Of a DNA stretch of 64,000 nt, positions 1 to 10,081 are shown in pieces (positions within the stretch are counted from its first letter, which is position 1; every line of letters starts with the position of its first letter). Under the pieces are notes generated by a model. That model saw only the letters and a list, made by a program, of their open reading frames with translations, did not search any database and was not told the DNA's origin. Origin of the DNA: Trichomonas vaginalis G3 (Eukaryota; Parabasalia; Trichomonadida; Trichomonadidae); NCBI RefSeq assembly GCF_026262505.1, contig NC_067206.1, forward strand, positions 19,055,319 through 19,119,318. The letters are read 5' to 3'. A program made the translations under genes and the position numbers.

Positions 1-2
1 TA

Positions 3-413
3 ATGAGTAAAGGAGACTTTGAAACGCTTATGAAAGACAGTGAGGAGGTCGTTCATGAGAACAGTGATGAAATAGTTCATGAGAACAGTGAGGAGGTCAT
101 ACATGAGAACAGTGATGAAATAGTTCATGAGAACAGTGAGGAGGTCATACATGAGAACAGTGTTGAAATCGTTCATGATGTCGTTCGTGAAGAAGCCATT
201 GCAACAAAGAATGAGATAAAGGATTTCATAGAACTTAACAAGGAGGAGTTTAAAGAAGGCTATGAAGTGAAAAGATGTGAAGAAGATTTCTTGGCGTATT
301 TGAAGAAAAAGAGACTAAAGCCAGTGGCTCAAAATAAGTTTCAATCGATGTTTGAAAAGAAACGTTTGAGCTATGGTGGTGTAAGAAGCACATATTACTT
401 TGTTAAGAAGTGA
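3..413 (+). CDS. Maverick protein with acidic 16-residue repeats and a basic C-terminal domain
   Basis: A 136-aa product of unknown function. Residues ~13-60 are tandem copies of a short acidic unit built on 'HENSDEIV/HENSEEVI'; the DNA repeats in step. The C-terminal ~45 residues are basic and aromatic (FLAYLKKKRLK ... STYYFVKK), a style seen in winged-helix or primase-associated DNA-binding tails, but the similarity is only by eye. It is the first gene of the visible part of Mav-1 and reads outwards to the right terminus. The start lies at base 3, so the true start may be upstream of the window. Confidence 0.6.
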   Translation: MSKGDFETLMKDSEEVVHENSDEIVHENSEEVIHENSDEIVHENSEEVIHENSVEIVHDVVREEAIATKNEIKDFIELNKEEFKEGYEVKRCEEDFLAYLKKKRLKPVAQNKFQSMFEKKRLSYGGVRSTYYFVKK

Positions 414-995
414 GGACATTTATTTTTGTCGTTAGTGTTGGAGTTTTGTATTTGTTGTTAGTGAGAGAATAAATTAAATCATGAACTTTGCCATGGTCTC
501 TGTCCCTAGTAGTTTTCATTAAGTTCTGGAAATAATGAAAGTCATAAACTTTGCCATGGTCTCTGTCCCTAGTAGTTTTCATTATCTCACAGAGTTAATG
601 AAAGTCATACTTTCTATCAGATGAAGCATGTAGATGAACATAATGAAAGTTAGTGGGTTTGCCACGAGTTATGAATAAAATATTGGCATATTAGATGAGA
701 TAGCTGATGAAACAGATGAAGATAAATTAAATCTTGGACTTTGCCACACTCTGTCCCTAGTTCCTCAAAATCCTTGACAACGTTGCTTAGAAATTTTGGT
801 TCAAAACCTCATCTGATTTTAATCTGTTATGCTACCTGTTAAGTTTCGCGAGATTATAAATGTCATGGAGTTATATAAAAAGGAGGGACAGCTAGGGACA
901 CTGGAAGTACTTGTAAGGCTATCTGTTAAGATTGCATGAAATACTAAAAAGTCATGAAATCCATTATCGCTGTGCTAGCTTCACCTTAGAGTAAA
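414..995. repeat. Maverick spacer with short direct repeats
   Basis: This gene-free stretch of Mav-1 contains two near-perfect copies of a ~38-bp unit around 483-522 and 545-583 (core 'ctttgccatggtctctgtcc') and a degenerate third copy near 734-760. The text 'tcattaa/gttaatgaaagtcat' recurs between them. No open frame of useful length crosses it. It may be a regulatory or end-adjacent spacer. Confidence 0.6.
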
Positions 996-1238
996 ATGAC
1001 AAATAAAGTCACTGAAGCAATGAAACAAAAGTTTTTGGTAGAATACATTAAATCAGGAACTATTCCAGAAGGTTTTTACATTCATACTATGAAGGATGGT
1101 AGAGTTCAGTTTAGAAAGATAAAGCAACCATTAGATAAAGAAGGAATTTTGAGAAAGATTAAACTTCATGAGGACAACATTGCTGAACTTAAGAAGAAGT
1201 TAGAAGAGTTGGAGAAAGCAGACGACAGTGAGGAATAA
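996..1238 (+). CDS. Small Maverick coiled-coil protein
   Basis: An 80-aa product, nearly identical over its first ~75 residues to the product at 7708-7944 in Mav-2. The N-terminal half holds a short motif (FYIHTMKDGRVQFRKIK) and the C-terminal half is a lysine/glutamate-rich heptad-like helix (KIKLHEDNIAELKKKLEELE), so it is probably a dimerising coiled coil. A related 'FYY...KDGK.YVRKRK' motif occurs in the product of 10082-10510. The function is unknown; conservation between two diverged Mavericks shows that it is a real gene. Confidence 0.8.
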   Translation: MTNKVTEAMKQKFLVEYIKSGTIPEGFYIHTMKDGRVQFRKIKQPLDKEGILRKIKLHEDNIAELKKKLEELEKADDSEE

Positions 1239-1377
1239 AGCAATGAATTCAACAGGGTAGAAATGAGGGTAGAAATGAGGTTAGATCTACCCTTCTACCC
1301 TAAATATATTTTTGGGCTATGTTTTCATACGTGTGAGGGTGGTGATATCATTAATTTTTAAGTTTATTTTTATATAA

Positions 1378-1698
1378 ATGACGAAAACTATTGAGATAAC
1401 AAACTACAACGGTCATGAGTTCAAGAATTTGTTCTTCGTTCCTCGTGAAAATACATTCTATCAGATACGAGGGAGAAAGGGTAAAATTAGTTTGAGCGTT
1501 TATGAAGGAATGAAGAATGGAAAGTTTATACAAGCATACGATACAAACGGTAAACGTGTTTCATTAGCTTTGTCAAAACTTACTAACATTCATTTTGACA
1601 GTGACTTTGACCTATATGAAGAAGAAAGTGAGTCAGAAGATTATGAGCTGTTATGTGAAGCACAGCAATGGGAGGAGTTGCAATACTTTTGTAAGTGA
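1378..1698 (+). CDS. Unknown terminal-repeat-region protein of Mav-1
   Basis: A 106-aa product with a compact N-terminal part rich in aromatic and basic residues and an acidic tail (EEESESEDYE). It lies where Mav-2 has the 144-aa terminal-repeat gene but on the opposite strand and without clear similarity. The start follows directly after the shared terminal-repeat text ending 'tttatataaatg', which in Mav-2 precedes a non-coding stretch. Function unknown. Confidence 0.5.
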   Translation: MTKTIEITNYNGHEFKNLFFVPRENTFYQIRGRKGKISLSVYEGMKNGKFIQAYDTNGKRVSLALSKLTNIHFDSDFDLYEEESESEDYELLCEAQQWEELQYFCK

Positions 1699-1940
1699 GA
1701 ACGTTTATTTTTTACATTAGTGAAGTCGTTTGTGAAAACGTTTATTTTTTCATTAGTGAGGTGAAGTGGTTGGCGGCTTTATAAATATTTAAGGTTAAGT
1801 TAGTGTTGTCGTTTGTGTTGTAAAATATACGTTAACGGTTTCGTAAAGTGTCAAAACAGCTAAGTTGTGTACGGAGGCGCGCAGTGCCACAGTACACGAC
1901 TTAGGTATACTAACTATCATCATATATTCGTTTAAAATCT

Positions 1941-2460
1941 TTATTCAAAAGAGTAAACTATTTTAGAATAATGTGGCCAAGCGAAACAAACTGTCCATAT
2001 TTTTTGACCGGAGTGTTCCCTTAATAGATGGTTTCGAGTCACATTCATAGTATCATCATTTTCATCAATTATGCAATCGTTCTTACAAAATAGTACATCA
2101 TTTTCTGAATAATCATATAACAAGTATGATGGAACAATGCCATCATCTTCATCAATGTTACTTAGATCATCATTATGTTGATTGGATTCAATTTCTTATA
2201 TTATCATCCTCGATGTTTTCTGATTTTTCGTTTTTACTGATTGAAGATAATAATATAAGAAATTTTTGTCTAGTAATACATAAATGGAGTTTGTACCATT
2301 CCAAAACATGAACATTAAATTGTCATCACATAGCAACAATTCTCTTAGATTCCTCCAAATTGCATCACAAAAAATTGTGCATAATCAGTGAATCGATCCT
2401 TATTTATCCATCCACATGGTGTACTTACAATAAATGCATTCCAACAATCTGTAATTTTGC
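1941..2460 (-). pseudogene. DDE-type transposase remnant, perhaps pogo/CENP-B-like
   Basis: Read on the minus strand, 2460 down to ~2270 gives short blocks such as 'PCGWINKDRFTDYAQFF' and 'LLLCDDNLMFMFW' in two frames, the style of a pogo-type DDE domain around the second catalytic aspartate. A further open stretch (2123-1941, 60 aa, acidic then 'GQKIWTVCFAWPHYSK') follows in the same direction. At least one frameshift (near 2350) and several stops interrupt it. It lies between the end of Mav-1 (1915) and the start of the next element (2475). The family call is tentative. Confidence 0.35.
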
Positions 2461-2474
2461 GAAATTTAAATTAT

Positions 2475-3545
2475 TATACCATACCGAAAAGGGTCGCTAG
2501 AAAAAGTGACTTTGGCGCCAAAATTATTTTTAAGAAAAAAAACTTATTATTATTTAATCAATATTACACTATTACAACTAGTTTTATATCAAATTCATAC
2601 TATTTTTCAAAATGGAAGTTTTTGTAAACTTTTACAAAAATTAATGGATCCATATCATTGGCATCGTACCTCCAGAAAATTAGTTGACATCGAATGGCTA
2701 AAGGAATCGGTTCAACAAATTAACTCTGGAATGAAGCTAAAGGATATCCAAAACTATGTTCAAAAAGAAGGTCAGAGAAAATAATTTGGAATAAATTCCA
2801 AAAAGAGGAAGAAAACAAATAGAAATTAACCTTGATGCCTGCCAAGCTTTTGCAAATTTGAAAGATTTAATGTCCGATGCAGGCGTCAATAAAATTATTC
2901 AGAAAATGAAAACAGACCTTGTCAATATTGAGAAGAATCCAGAAGAATTTCAAAAAATTCAATCAGAAATTCAAAAAAATGGAGAAATAAATTATGAGTC
3001 TGGAAACTGGCCTGATGAAGTTAACCGCACAACTTTTGTTCCAGTTGTGACTCCAATAGAAGGTACACCTATTGAAATAAATCCATTACGCGAATCTCTT
3101 AAAACGGCAACATACATTACAAAAACTTTCGATTCTCCCACATATAGAATTGGCAGGAAAATACACGAAGCGATTATCGCAGATACTCCCCCTCAAAATC
3201 AAGAAAATCAGCAAAAATACATTCCTCGAAATTATCTAGCATCCAAATGTCATCAAATAAGGCATGCTGATATCCACTATTGGAGGAAACGAATCGGCAA
3301 ATATTTGTTTGCGATAATAGATGATAGATCGCGAAAAATAATAGATTTTAATTAATTTAGAGAAAAAAAAACAGCTCAAAATACAACTACAGTTCTTAAA
3401 AGAGCATTAAATACTCTACTTCAACCACCATACACTATTTGGACCGATAGCGGCCTTGAAAATAAAAGCTCATTTCATCAACTTTTGGTTGAACGTGGAA
3501 TTGAGCATATTTTCATTCAACCGGGCAATCCACAGGCGAATGAGT
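2475..3545 (+). pseudogene. Integrase-core (IS3EU-like) transposase remnant, element G
   Basis: The element seems to start at 2475 (tataccataccgaaaagg), matching the end type seen at 53545, 54335 and 55284. Inside, 2643-2784 encodes the family's N-terminal motif (DIEWLKESVQQINSGMKLKDI). 2858-3355 encodes the spacer and the first catalytic block (HADIHYW, then FAIIDDRSRKII). A frame change near 3355 leads to the second block (IWTDSGLENKS) and a block ending 'NPQANE' at ~3545, where a hairpin array replaces the expected 'NGKIERFW' glutamate block. The gene has several breaks and no right end could be assigned. Confidence 0.7.
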
Positions 3546-3746
3546 TTTTTTGAAGGAGTTGGAGGCTATGAGGTACTGATATTTCTTCAATATCTCATAA
3601 CCTCCATTCCATTCAAAAAATCGGAGAAACTCTGTCCGAATAACTTTTCATTCGGGCAAAGTTTCTCACATTTTTAATGAAAATCAAAGGGTGGGAGGAA
3701 TATAAGGCTAATATAATCCTCTTACTCTTTGATTTTCATTCGGAGT
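3546..3746. repeat. Hairpin array 1
   Basis: Three adjacent long hairpins. The first has arms around 'ggaggctatgaggtactgat' and its complement; the second is 'cggagaaactctgtccgaat' with its complement; the third, with arms starting 'tgaaaatcaaagggtgggag', spans ~3677-3743. The pairing is imperfect, so this is an old copy. It interrupts the integrase reading at the point where its third catalytic block should follow. Confidence 0.8.
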
Positions 3747-3799
3747 TCAAGATAATTAACTACAAAAATATTATTTTCATTAACTCACAGGTAGCCACA

Positions 3800-4235
3800 A
3801 ATTGATAATATAACTCCTCTTGGCGAAGCATCATAATATTGCAGTAATGCTGGTCCTACTGTTCTTAGTGTTGCAATACAGCTTGCTCCTCAAGCCATCC
3901 AGCCACCCCAACCAAGTCAATGTGCCACTCCATTCCTTCAGCATCCTCAACAGCACAATAACAGACTATACCATTTTTGAAATAAAAAGTCTTTTCCCGA
4001 AAATCTTAATGTTTCCATTGGATCATTCCTACTTACCAAAGACTCAATAAAGATATTATGCTCGCCAATAATCACTATCAAGATTTCTTATTAATGAGTG
4101 CAACATAGAAATGATTCCAGAACGTGCAGCGAGATCAGCCTCTTAATCTCATTCCCAAATAATTCCCCATTTGATTGACCAACCTACACCATATGCTATA
4201 GAGTTAACCAAAAAAAATTAAAATTTTTATTCAAC
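3800..4235 (+). pseudogene. Fragment of a second integrase-core transposase type (Q/P-rich N-terminal region)
   Basis: Translating ~3850-3950 gives a glutamine/proline-rich stretch (QLAPQAIQPPQPSQCATP), and 4180-4230 gives 'PTYTICYRV/PTPYAIELT'. The latter matches 'NPTPYAINLQN', found just before the catalytic domain of the large repeat-bearing transposase at 51146-52491. This therefore looks like a degenerate piece of that other subfamily sitting next to element G. Several stops and frame changes are present. Support is by short blocks only. Confidence 0.4.
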
Positions 4236-4249
4236 GACAAAATCTTAGT

Positions 4250-5432
4250 AAGAGTTGGTTTTCTGAATTTCTATTGTATGGTGATATGGGTTATGTGACT
4301 TTGATGAAAACTTGAGTTTAATAATTTTATCTTTGTCTTATCCTTATCGAATTTGATCTTATCATTTAATCGTATTAATATGTATCCACTTTGAACGACT
4401 CTTCTCTTTTTATATCTCTTTTTCTCAATAAAAACTAAAAAGATAATTTGTAGTTTTTAAAATAAAATGTTTATTCGATATGCGATATAGTTCTCGTGAT
4501 ATGTAAATGAGATATCTGGATTATTTAAAGTTATAATTGAAGAAGTTGTGGACTGATTTTGTAATTTATTGCTAATTTCTTTGATTTCTTCTTCTCTCCC
4601 TGAAATGTTGTAAAGATTCTCTCAAATCCTTAACTTGTCCGTCAACACTCCAGATAAATAACTTTGTTGAATCGTATTGTTCGGAAATTTCATAAAAATG
4701 TTTGGGCAATACCATGTATTAACATGAGGGTTTTTTGGCAGTTTCGTATGACGTGTTGAATTATAATTTTCAACGATGGATTGAATGTCGTTTCATGTTG
4801 TTCCTTCGATTTCGATATTTTGCCAAAATCTCTCAATTTTTCCGTTCATATACGGACAATGTGGCAATATTGTTATCGATTCCACATTAGAATTTAATAA
4901 TAAATTTTTGAAAATTCCGAAATTTTCTAAACCGTTATCGCTCCAAATTGCGAATGGTTTTCCGTAAGTTTGAAAACATTATTCAATAACTCTGCTTGTT
5001 TGAGCTGCCTCTTTGGTTTCTAAATAGGCCCAGGCTAAAATTTTTCTTGACTTATCGTCAATAACCGCATAAAGATATTCTCCTTGTTCATGATTTAAAA
5101 AATGAATATCAACATGCCAAATTAAATTTGCATACATTGCTTCATATTTTGTTTTTCCTTTGGGCTTTGAATTTTTCCGAGGTTTTGCAATGTTCAGAAT
5201 TTTGAAGAATTTATTAATTGAACGTTCTGAAAAATTTGTGTTTAATTATTTCTGATTAAAATAATCTGTTGCTTTTTCAAGATTTTGAGTGGTGTCAATA
5301 TGAATTGAATACATATCATCCGATAAATCTGACGCATTTTCTGAAGATTGATTTGGAGAATTTGTAGAGAAAAGTTGTTCATCTGTTGAATTATCAGAAT
5401 TTGAATCGCTATAAATTGATAATTGTTGTAAA
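4250..5432 (-). pseudogene. Degenerate integrase-core transposase gene, minus strand
   Basis: Read from 5432 downwards it follows the intact copy at 57249-58517 closely: serine/aspartate spacer (SDSNSDNSTDEQLFS), 'TTQNLEKATDYFNQK' (5246-5300), 'NLIWHVDIHF' with the first catalytic Asp, 'YAVIDDKSRKILAW', 'FAIWSDNGLENFG' with the second Asp, and 'LPHCPYMNGKIERFWQN' with the Glu (~4820). Several stops and frameshifts are present (for example at ~4985 and ~5250). The N-terminal part is missing because another element end begins at ~5433. The C-terminal tail can be followed to about 4500; 4250-4500 is weaker. Confidence 0.75.
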
Positions 5433-5835
5433 CGAAAACGATAAAAACGGTTTGACAGAAAAAGTGACGCTTTACATGGCAAAAAATAGAGCCTTACTTT
5501 TGAGATACTTGAGATTGAAACTGAATCTTATGAGGCGGTGATCTTGAATCACTACCTCATAAGGTTCAGTTTCATATAAAATTTGTTGCAATTTGTTATT
5601 CTTTTGCAATTATTTCTTATAAGATTTTACATCTTTTAGCGGGGAATGTTTGTTATCATGTATATATTATAAATATCTACACGATAACGAACATTCCTCG
5701 CTAAATTGCTGAGAAACTTTGAGGAAATGTCGAACAATTTCCTCAAAGTTTCTCAGATTTATATAGATAACTAGAGTCCCCTAGGCACTGATTCTGGTTC
5801 AGTACCTAGGAGGCTCTAGTTCTCTAACGAATTGA
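5433..5835. repeat. Transposon terminus plus hairpin array 2
   Basis: 5433-5480 (tgtaaacgaaaacgataaaa, then tttgacagaaaaagtgac) matches the terminal repeat of element B at 45750 and, inverted, at 53460, so an element of that family was inserted into the integrase gene on its left. It is followed by near-perfect hairpins at ~5514-5572 (arms with 'cttatgaggcggtgat'), ~5636-5703 (arms 'agcgggaatgtttgttatc'-like), ~5707-5757 (arms 'ctgagaaactttgaggaaat') and ~5771-5824 (arms 'actagagtcccctaggcact'). No right terminus was found. Confidence 0.75.
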
Positions 5836-6647
5836 TAAAATGTTTTTAAATTTTTGGATATTGCTACCTGTAGAGCTGTACAAGATTTAAAAAAACATTG
5901 CCGGGTTACCGTAGAGGCCTACAAAAATCGCGCCTCGGCGGCAAGCCGCCTCGGCATTAAGAATGCGCATCTAAATTTTTATATGTCCTTCTTTCTTTTA
6001 TTTTTCCCTTCCCTTTCTTTTATTTTTCCCTTCCCTTTCTTTTCTTTTTCTTTTTTCCCTCCTCTTGCTCTCATTTACCTTTTTTTCCTTTTCTCATCAT
6101 TTTTCAAAATTTAAAATTTTTATCAAAAATCTTGCCTATAAAAGCAGACTATGGAACCTTTTAATGCCTCTTAATCAATATTATACAGCATAAAGCATAT
6201 TAAATGAAAGTAATTACGTATAAATTTATTTTATTATCTTATTTATTAATTCTTTAGCATGTATTGTTTAATATTAACTTTTCTGTACATTAAATATGAT
6301 ATCTCCAAAGTATGAATGCCTTGTAACGAAACGAAAACTTAATTTTATGTTGAATATTTGTCATAAACATTAGATTATTAAAATATATGTTGGATATCCC
6401 TTAGTGTGAGACTTTATGACTCTTGTTGTCTAACGTGAGCTTTGGATTGCAAGCTCTGTGGTTAACGAACATAAATTAATTGTAAAGTTTTCAAAAATTT
6501 TCATCGTTTCTATCAGCATCTATTTTTCCTTTAAAATAATATATTTGTATGAATACAATATTTAGTAATTTTTTAATTCCCATAATTTCATTCAAAATTT
6601 CAGAAAAAATTAATTTCTATTCAATATTATTTCAGCTTCAAAACACT
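5836..6647. other. AT-rich non-coding stretch with a pyrimidine tract
   Basis: No gene is visible. It holds a GC-rich patch at ~5895-5965 (gttaccgtagaggcc, cgcctcggcggcaagccgcc) that loosely resembles 42045-42072 (gtgtcaccgtaggggc). A long C/T tract runs from 5988 to 6085, with 'cttttatttttcccttcc' repeated. From 6120 on it is plain AT-rich sequence of unknown origin. Confidence 0.5.
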
Positions 6648-6727
6648 TCATTCTTATAGATGTTGATTCACTAAAGTGTGATTCTATTTATATGAGGTAG
6701 GGGCATGAGGCTCGGCAAGTCTTATTG
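6648..6727. repeat. 80-bp flanking duplication, left copy
   Basis: This 80-bp segment recurs in the same orientation at 33644-33723 with two mismatches (gtgtgatt/gtgggatt and gtagggg/gtagagg). Together the copies bracket the MULE-bearing segment and look like a very long target-site duplication. Confidence 0.85.
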
Positions 6728-6840
6728 CGAGATTGGGACAAAGTTGCAATTCGGCACTTTTTGTAAAAAAATGGGGTCATACTCATAATGAATAGAGACT
6801 TATAGCCAAGTTTTGATATCATGCAGGGAGAATATACATT

Positions 6841-7724
6841 AGTTAGTATCCCTAACTTGGGTACGGCGGCACTGCGTTCCACCTTACCCAACTTAGCGAT
6901 TTTGACACTTTACGAAACCGGTAACGTATATTTTACAACACAACCATAACACCAACTTAACCTTAAATATTTACAAAACCATCTGACACATAAACGACTT
7001 CACTAATGACTTCACTAATGAATTCACTAACGAATTCACTACCGTCCTCACTAAATAAAAAATAACCTTATTTTTATTTTTTTAATTTTTTATTTCATTA
7101 CAAAGACATGTCTGACTACATTTACTATGACTCTTTCCCAGAACGTTTCCGTGAACTATTCAAAACTCAAGTAAAACTGAGAAACATGCATTTTAACAAA
7201 GACAGACCCATTGACGATGAAAGAAACCCTGAATATATTACAATCCCATATGACGCAAAATTCATTGCATACATTCCTTATGGTCGCAGAGGAACGAAAA
7301 CTATTTCAACAAAGAACAAAAATTATTTCTGGAGCGATGAAGAAAATTGCCTTATCTACATAAATGCATACTTAAATAAAGCTACATATTGTACAAAAGA
7401 AGGTTGGACTGGATTTGAGCTCTACATATACGACGACGATGGAAACAGACGTTGTGTATACCCATACGATAATATGTACCATTGTTTTCATCATGCATTA
7501 AACGAATACATAGTCAGTAAGGGTCTCATTCCTGTTGAGTAGATATGTTTTATTTTTGTTCTGTCATTTATATAAAAATAAACTTAAAAATTAATGATAT
7601 CACCACCCTCACACGTATGAAAACATAGCACAAAAATAAATTTAGGTGAAGTGGTGAAATCTCACCTCTTTTTTCACCCGGTTTTTCACCCTGTTGAATT
7701 CATTGCTTTATAACTCTCTTCCTT
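6841..7724 (+). repeat. Mav-2 left terminal inverted repeat
   Basis: This ~884-bp repeat matches the complement of 29266-30149. Its inner boundary falls at 7724, just inside the 3' end of the small gene at 7708-7944; on the other side the boundary (29266) lies in the last codons of the 175-aa gene. The repeat contains the whole 144-aa gene (7108-7542). Confidence 0.93.
7108..7542 (+). CDS. Unknown protein encoded in the Maverick terminal repeat (left copy)
   Basis: A 144-aa soluble-looking product with many tyrosines and charged residues, identical to the product at 29448-29882 because the gene lies wholly inside the terminal inverted repeat. It reads inwards from the end. Visible blocks are an N-terminal 'YYDSFPERFRELFKTQVK', a central beta-like region with 'YGRRGTKTIS', and a C-terminal 'MYHCFHHALNEYI'. 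I recognise no family. Terminal location in two copies suggests a role tied to the element's ends or early expression, but that is speculation. Confidence 0.75.
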   Translation: MSDYIYYDSFPERFRELFKTQVKLRNMHFNKDRPIDDERNPEYITIPYDAKFIAYIPYGRRGTKTISTKNKNYFWSDEENCLIYINAYLNKATYCTKEGWTGFELYIYDDDGNRRCVYPYDNMYHCFHHALNEYIVSKGLIPVE

Positions 7725-7944
7725 TCTCCAACTCTTCTAACTTCTTCTTAAGTTCAGCAATGTTGTCCTCATGAAGTTTAATCTTTCTCAAAATTCCTTC
7801 TTTATCTAATGGTTGCTTTATCTTTCTAAACTGAACTCTACCATCCTTCATAGTATGAATGTAAAAACCTTCTGGAATAGTTCCTGATTTAATGTATTCT
7901 ACCAAGAACTTTTGTTTCATTGCTTCAGTGACTTTATTTGTCAT
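7708..7944 (-). CDS. Small Maverick coiled-coil protein
   Basis: A 78-aa product starting MTNKVTEAMKQ; this start is preferred over one three codons upstream because the Mav-1 homologue (996-1238) begins there. The N-terminal half has the 'FYIHTMKDGRVQFRKIK' motif; the C-terminal half is a Lys/Glu/Leu helix. Its stop codon and last few codons lie inside the terminal inverted repeat. It is the last gene of the leftward block 10510-7708. Function unknown. Confidence 0.8.
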   Translation of the reverse strand: MTNKVTEAMKQKFLVEYIKSGTIPEGFYIHTMKDGRVQFRKIKQPLDKEGILRKIKLHEDNIAELKKKLEELEKGREL

Positions 7945-7991
7945 TTCAATCAAATAAAAATTTTAATATTAAATAAAAATAACGTTATTTT

Positions 7992-8450
7992 TCAGTAAGG
8001 AAACGCAGGAGTTTTACGATTTATTTGTGGTGTGGGTTCTGGTTTAAATGTTGGAGTTGGTTTTGGAGTTGACTTTTGAACAGGAGTTTGTACTTCCATA
8101 GGTTCAGGAGTCATTGAAGGTTTTGCTTGTGAAGGCGTTGGTTTTGGCGAAGGTGTCGGAGTTTGTTTAACTTCAGCTACTTCAGTATTATTTACAACAT
8201 TTGCTTTATTTCTTTTCAACATCATAACTGCTCCTGCTGTAGCTAGCAAACCTAGTGGGAGACCATATCTTATATAAGGACTTGACCAAATGCTATTTTT
8301 GACAGGAGCTGGTGGAACACCTAACCTTGGTGAGACTGCTCTGTGCCATTGTGCAGCTCGTAAGAAATATTCAATAGGTGCTCCATAATCGTTTGGTAAA
8401 GTTTGTTTCATAGATGGTGAAGGTTCACGAGAGCTTGATGAAGAACTCAT
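7992..8450 (-). CDS. Maverick single-pass membrane protein with proline/threonine-rich tail
   Basis: A 152-aa product. The N-terminus is Ser-rich (MSSSSSSREPSPS); residues ~68-84 form a hydrophobic segment (YGLPLGLLATAGAVMML) followed by KRNK, so it is probably one transmembrane helix. The remaining ~65 residues are a low-complexity PT/PKP-rich region. It sits just downstream of the probable capsid gene, a place suited to a minor virion or membrane-associated protein. The function is inferred only from this layout. Confidence 0.65.
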   Translation of the reverse strand: MSSSSSSREPSPSMKQTLPNDYGAPIEYFLRAAQWHRAVSPRLGVPPAPVKNSIWSSPYIRYGLPLGLLATAGAVMMLKRNKANVVNNTEVAEVKQTPTPSPKPTPSQAKPSMTPEPMEVQTPVQKSTPKPTPTFKPEPTPQINRKTPAFPY

Positions 8451-8527
8451 TTATAAGCTTTAAAAATAAACGTTCATCCTTTATTCCTCACTGTCGTCCG
8501 CAGCTAAGTTATAGTCATCTAATCTTA

Positions 8528-10054
8528 TTATTGGGATTCCATTAGCACGCACCTGAATGGCAAAGCAACAATCCTCATAAATCCAATAAGTGGCTTTGGT
8601 ACATTTTCAGTTGCTAGTTCAATAGGTCCTTTAACAGACAATTTGTATGTTATTGGAGCAGTAGATGTTTGACCTTGCTGGAAGCAAAAGTCCACTTCTG
8701 TTGGAAAACCACATAAGAAATGTGTGTTGTCATAGCTATCCCATTTATGTTCCACACTACCATCATCCACCAATGACCTCATAACATCTTCATTAAATCC
8801 TATCATATCATTGTTTGTATTGCAAGCGTTCGCAACCATTTCATAAAATACAGGTCCATATGATTTTTCGGGTTCTGCAGGCATATTTCCATAAGCTCCC
8901 ATGGAAAGCTGAAGATATTTAAACTTAGGGTTCTCAAAATTAACATAATAGTTGTCTTTCTTTCTAAATAGTGCCCAAATACTTTTAACATTAATAGGCG
9001 TATAAGCTGCTGTAAATGTTGCACTTGAACTATCTGTATTCTTTGAGAATGAACCGTCCATAGGAATCCAATCCATAACTTTAACAGGAAAACATAAAGC
9101 CTCGTTTGTATAATGTTCTACAAGTTCTGTATAAATGTTAGGGTCTAAAGAGAATGATTTTGGATGAATGAAACATTCATTAAAATCCATCTTTGTTCGA
9201 AATAGTTGCTGGGTTACAGTTGTAATAGTAACTGTTCCACTAGCTTCTATTGCCTTCGTTATCTTAGTGAATGGTTCATTCCATGGAACAAATTTATTTG
9301 TCGGTGGATTTGAATCTGAAGCAAATGCAACTTTAAGAGTTGGATTGAAAGCAACGATATCATTTACAGATATAGATGTGCATTGTAAGGCGTCGCTACT
9401 GAACTTTACTTTAAGCTGAATGTTTCCCGCAAAAGCTGGAATAAATCGAATAGCTTCTAATGGAAGGAATCTTCTAACAGGAATTCTTAAACGAAGCTTA
9501 AAATCAAATGATTTTCCTGCTGTAATTGGACCACTAATAATTTGTCCTGTTCTGCATGTTCCCGAATGACTCCATACATCTTCATGTCGAGTCTTTGAGA
9601 AAACATCTACTTTCTTTATTTGTTCGGTAGTTTGTGAGTTTGAAGTTATATATGCTTCTTCTCTTGCGTTGTCTTGAGAATATACGATACGACCATTTGC
9701 AAGGATTTGATATCCAGCAACTGCATAGAAAGCGTCATCGAAACCAATCCAAAATCCTGGTGGGTTTGTTTTATTGGAACCTGAACCAATTTCTTTATCT
9801 ACAATAAATTGACCTTCCATTTTATACGTAATGAATGTATTGTAAAGGTCCAACATATTTTCACCAGGAGGTGAGAGATTGAATGTTACCCATGTGTTAT
9901 CTTTAGCAGTTCCAGGTTGTGATGGAATCTTTGCGTCAGAATATTTTCTATTAGTGTCACCAATTTGAACTGCATTGTCTATGATATCGAAATATGAGCG
10001 AATCTGATGAATATGCTCTGCTGGAGTAAATTCGTTTAACTGTTCGTTCTGCAT
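8528..10054 (-). CDS. Probable Maverick major capsid protein
   Basis: A 508-aa product without transmembrane segments, rich in beta-prone stretches and asparagine/proline turns. Its length, its beta-rich character and its position in the virion-gene block fit the double jelly-roll capsid protein (PY) of Polintons. Typical features are the N-terminal region with 'WVTFNLSPPGENMLDLYNTFITY', cut here to 'NLSPPGENMLDLYN', a mid-protein 'RLRIPVRRFLPLEAIRFIP' and a C-terminal half rich in aromatic residues. I see no diagnostic short motif, so the call rests on size, composition and context; a structure comparison would settle it. It looks whole. Confidence 0.65.
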   Translation of the reverse strand: MQNEQLNEFTPAEHIHQIRSYFDIIDNAVQIGDTNRKYSDAKIPSQPGTAKDNTWVTFNLSPPGENMLDLYNTFITYKMEGQFIVDKEIGSGSNKTNPPGFWIGFDDAFYAVAGYQILANGRIVYSQDNAREEAYITSNSQTTEQIKKVDVFSKTRHEDVWSHSGTCRTGQIISGPITAGKSFDFKLRLRIPVRRFLPLEAIRFIPAFAGNIQLKVKFSSDALQCTSISVNDIVAFNPTLKVAFASDSNPPTNKFVPWNEPFTKITKAIEASGTVTITTVTQQLFRTKMDFNECFIHPKSFSLDPNIYTELVEHYTNEALCFPVKVMDWIPMDGSFSKNTDSSSATFTAAYTPINVKSIWALFRKKDNYYVNFENPKFKYLQLSMGAYGNMPAEPEKSYGPVFYEMVANACNTNNDMIGFNEDVMRSLVDDGSVEHKWDSYDNTHFLCGFPTEVDFCFQQGQTSTAPITYKLSVKGPIELATENVPKPLIGFMRIVALPFRCVLMESQ

Positions 10055-10081
10055 GTATTTACTTCAGATAAAAATATCTAT

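Larger units (their letters stand above)
1..1915 (+). mobile_element. Maverick/Polinton right-end fragment (Mav-1)
   Basis: The segment ends at 1915 with a terminal sequence (ttaggtatactaact) almost the same as the right end of the full Maverick at 30149. The inner repeat blocks are also shared: 'aatgaattcaacaggg', the 'gtgagggtggtgatatcatt' block, and the stretch with 'gttttgtaaaatatacgtta'-like sequence. It carries small genes at 3-413, 996-1238 and 1378-1698. The rest of the element lies to the left of the window, so whether the whole element is intact cannot be judged. Its terminal repeat differs at many positions from that of Mav-2, so the two are different copies or subfamilies. Confidence 0.85.

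Noticed and set aside
5836-5965. tRNA-like segment near 5860-5950
   Set aside because: GC-rich stems can be drawn but there is no T-loop or anticodon arm with the conserved bases.
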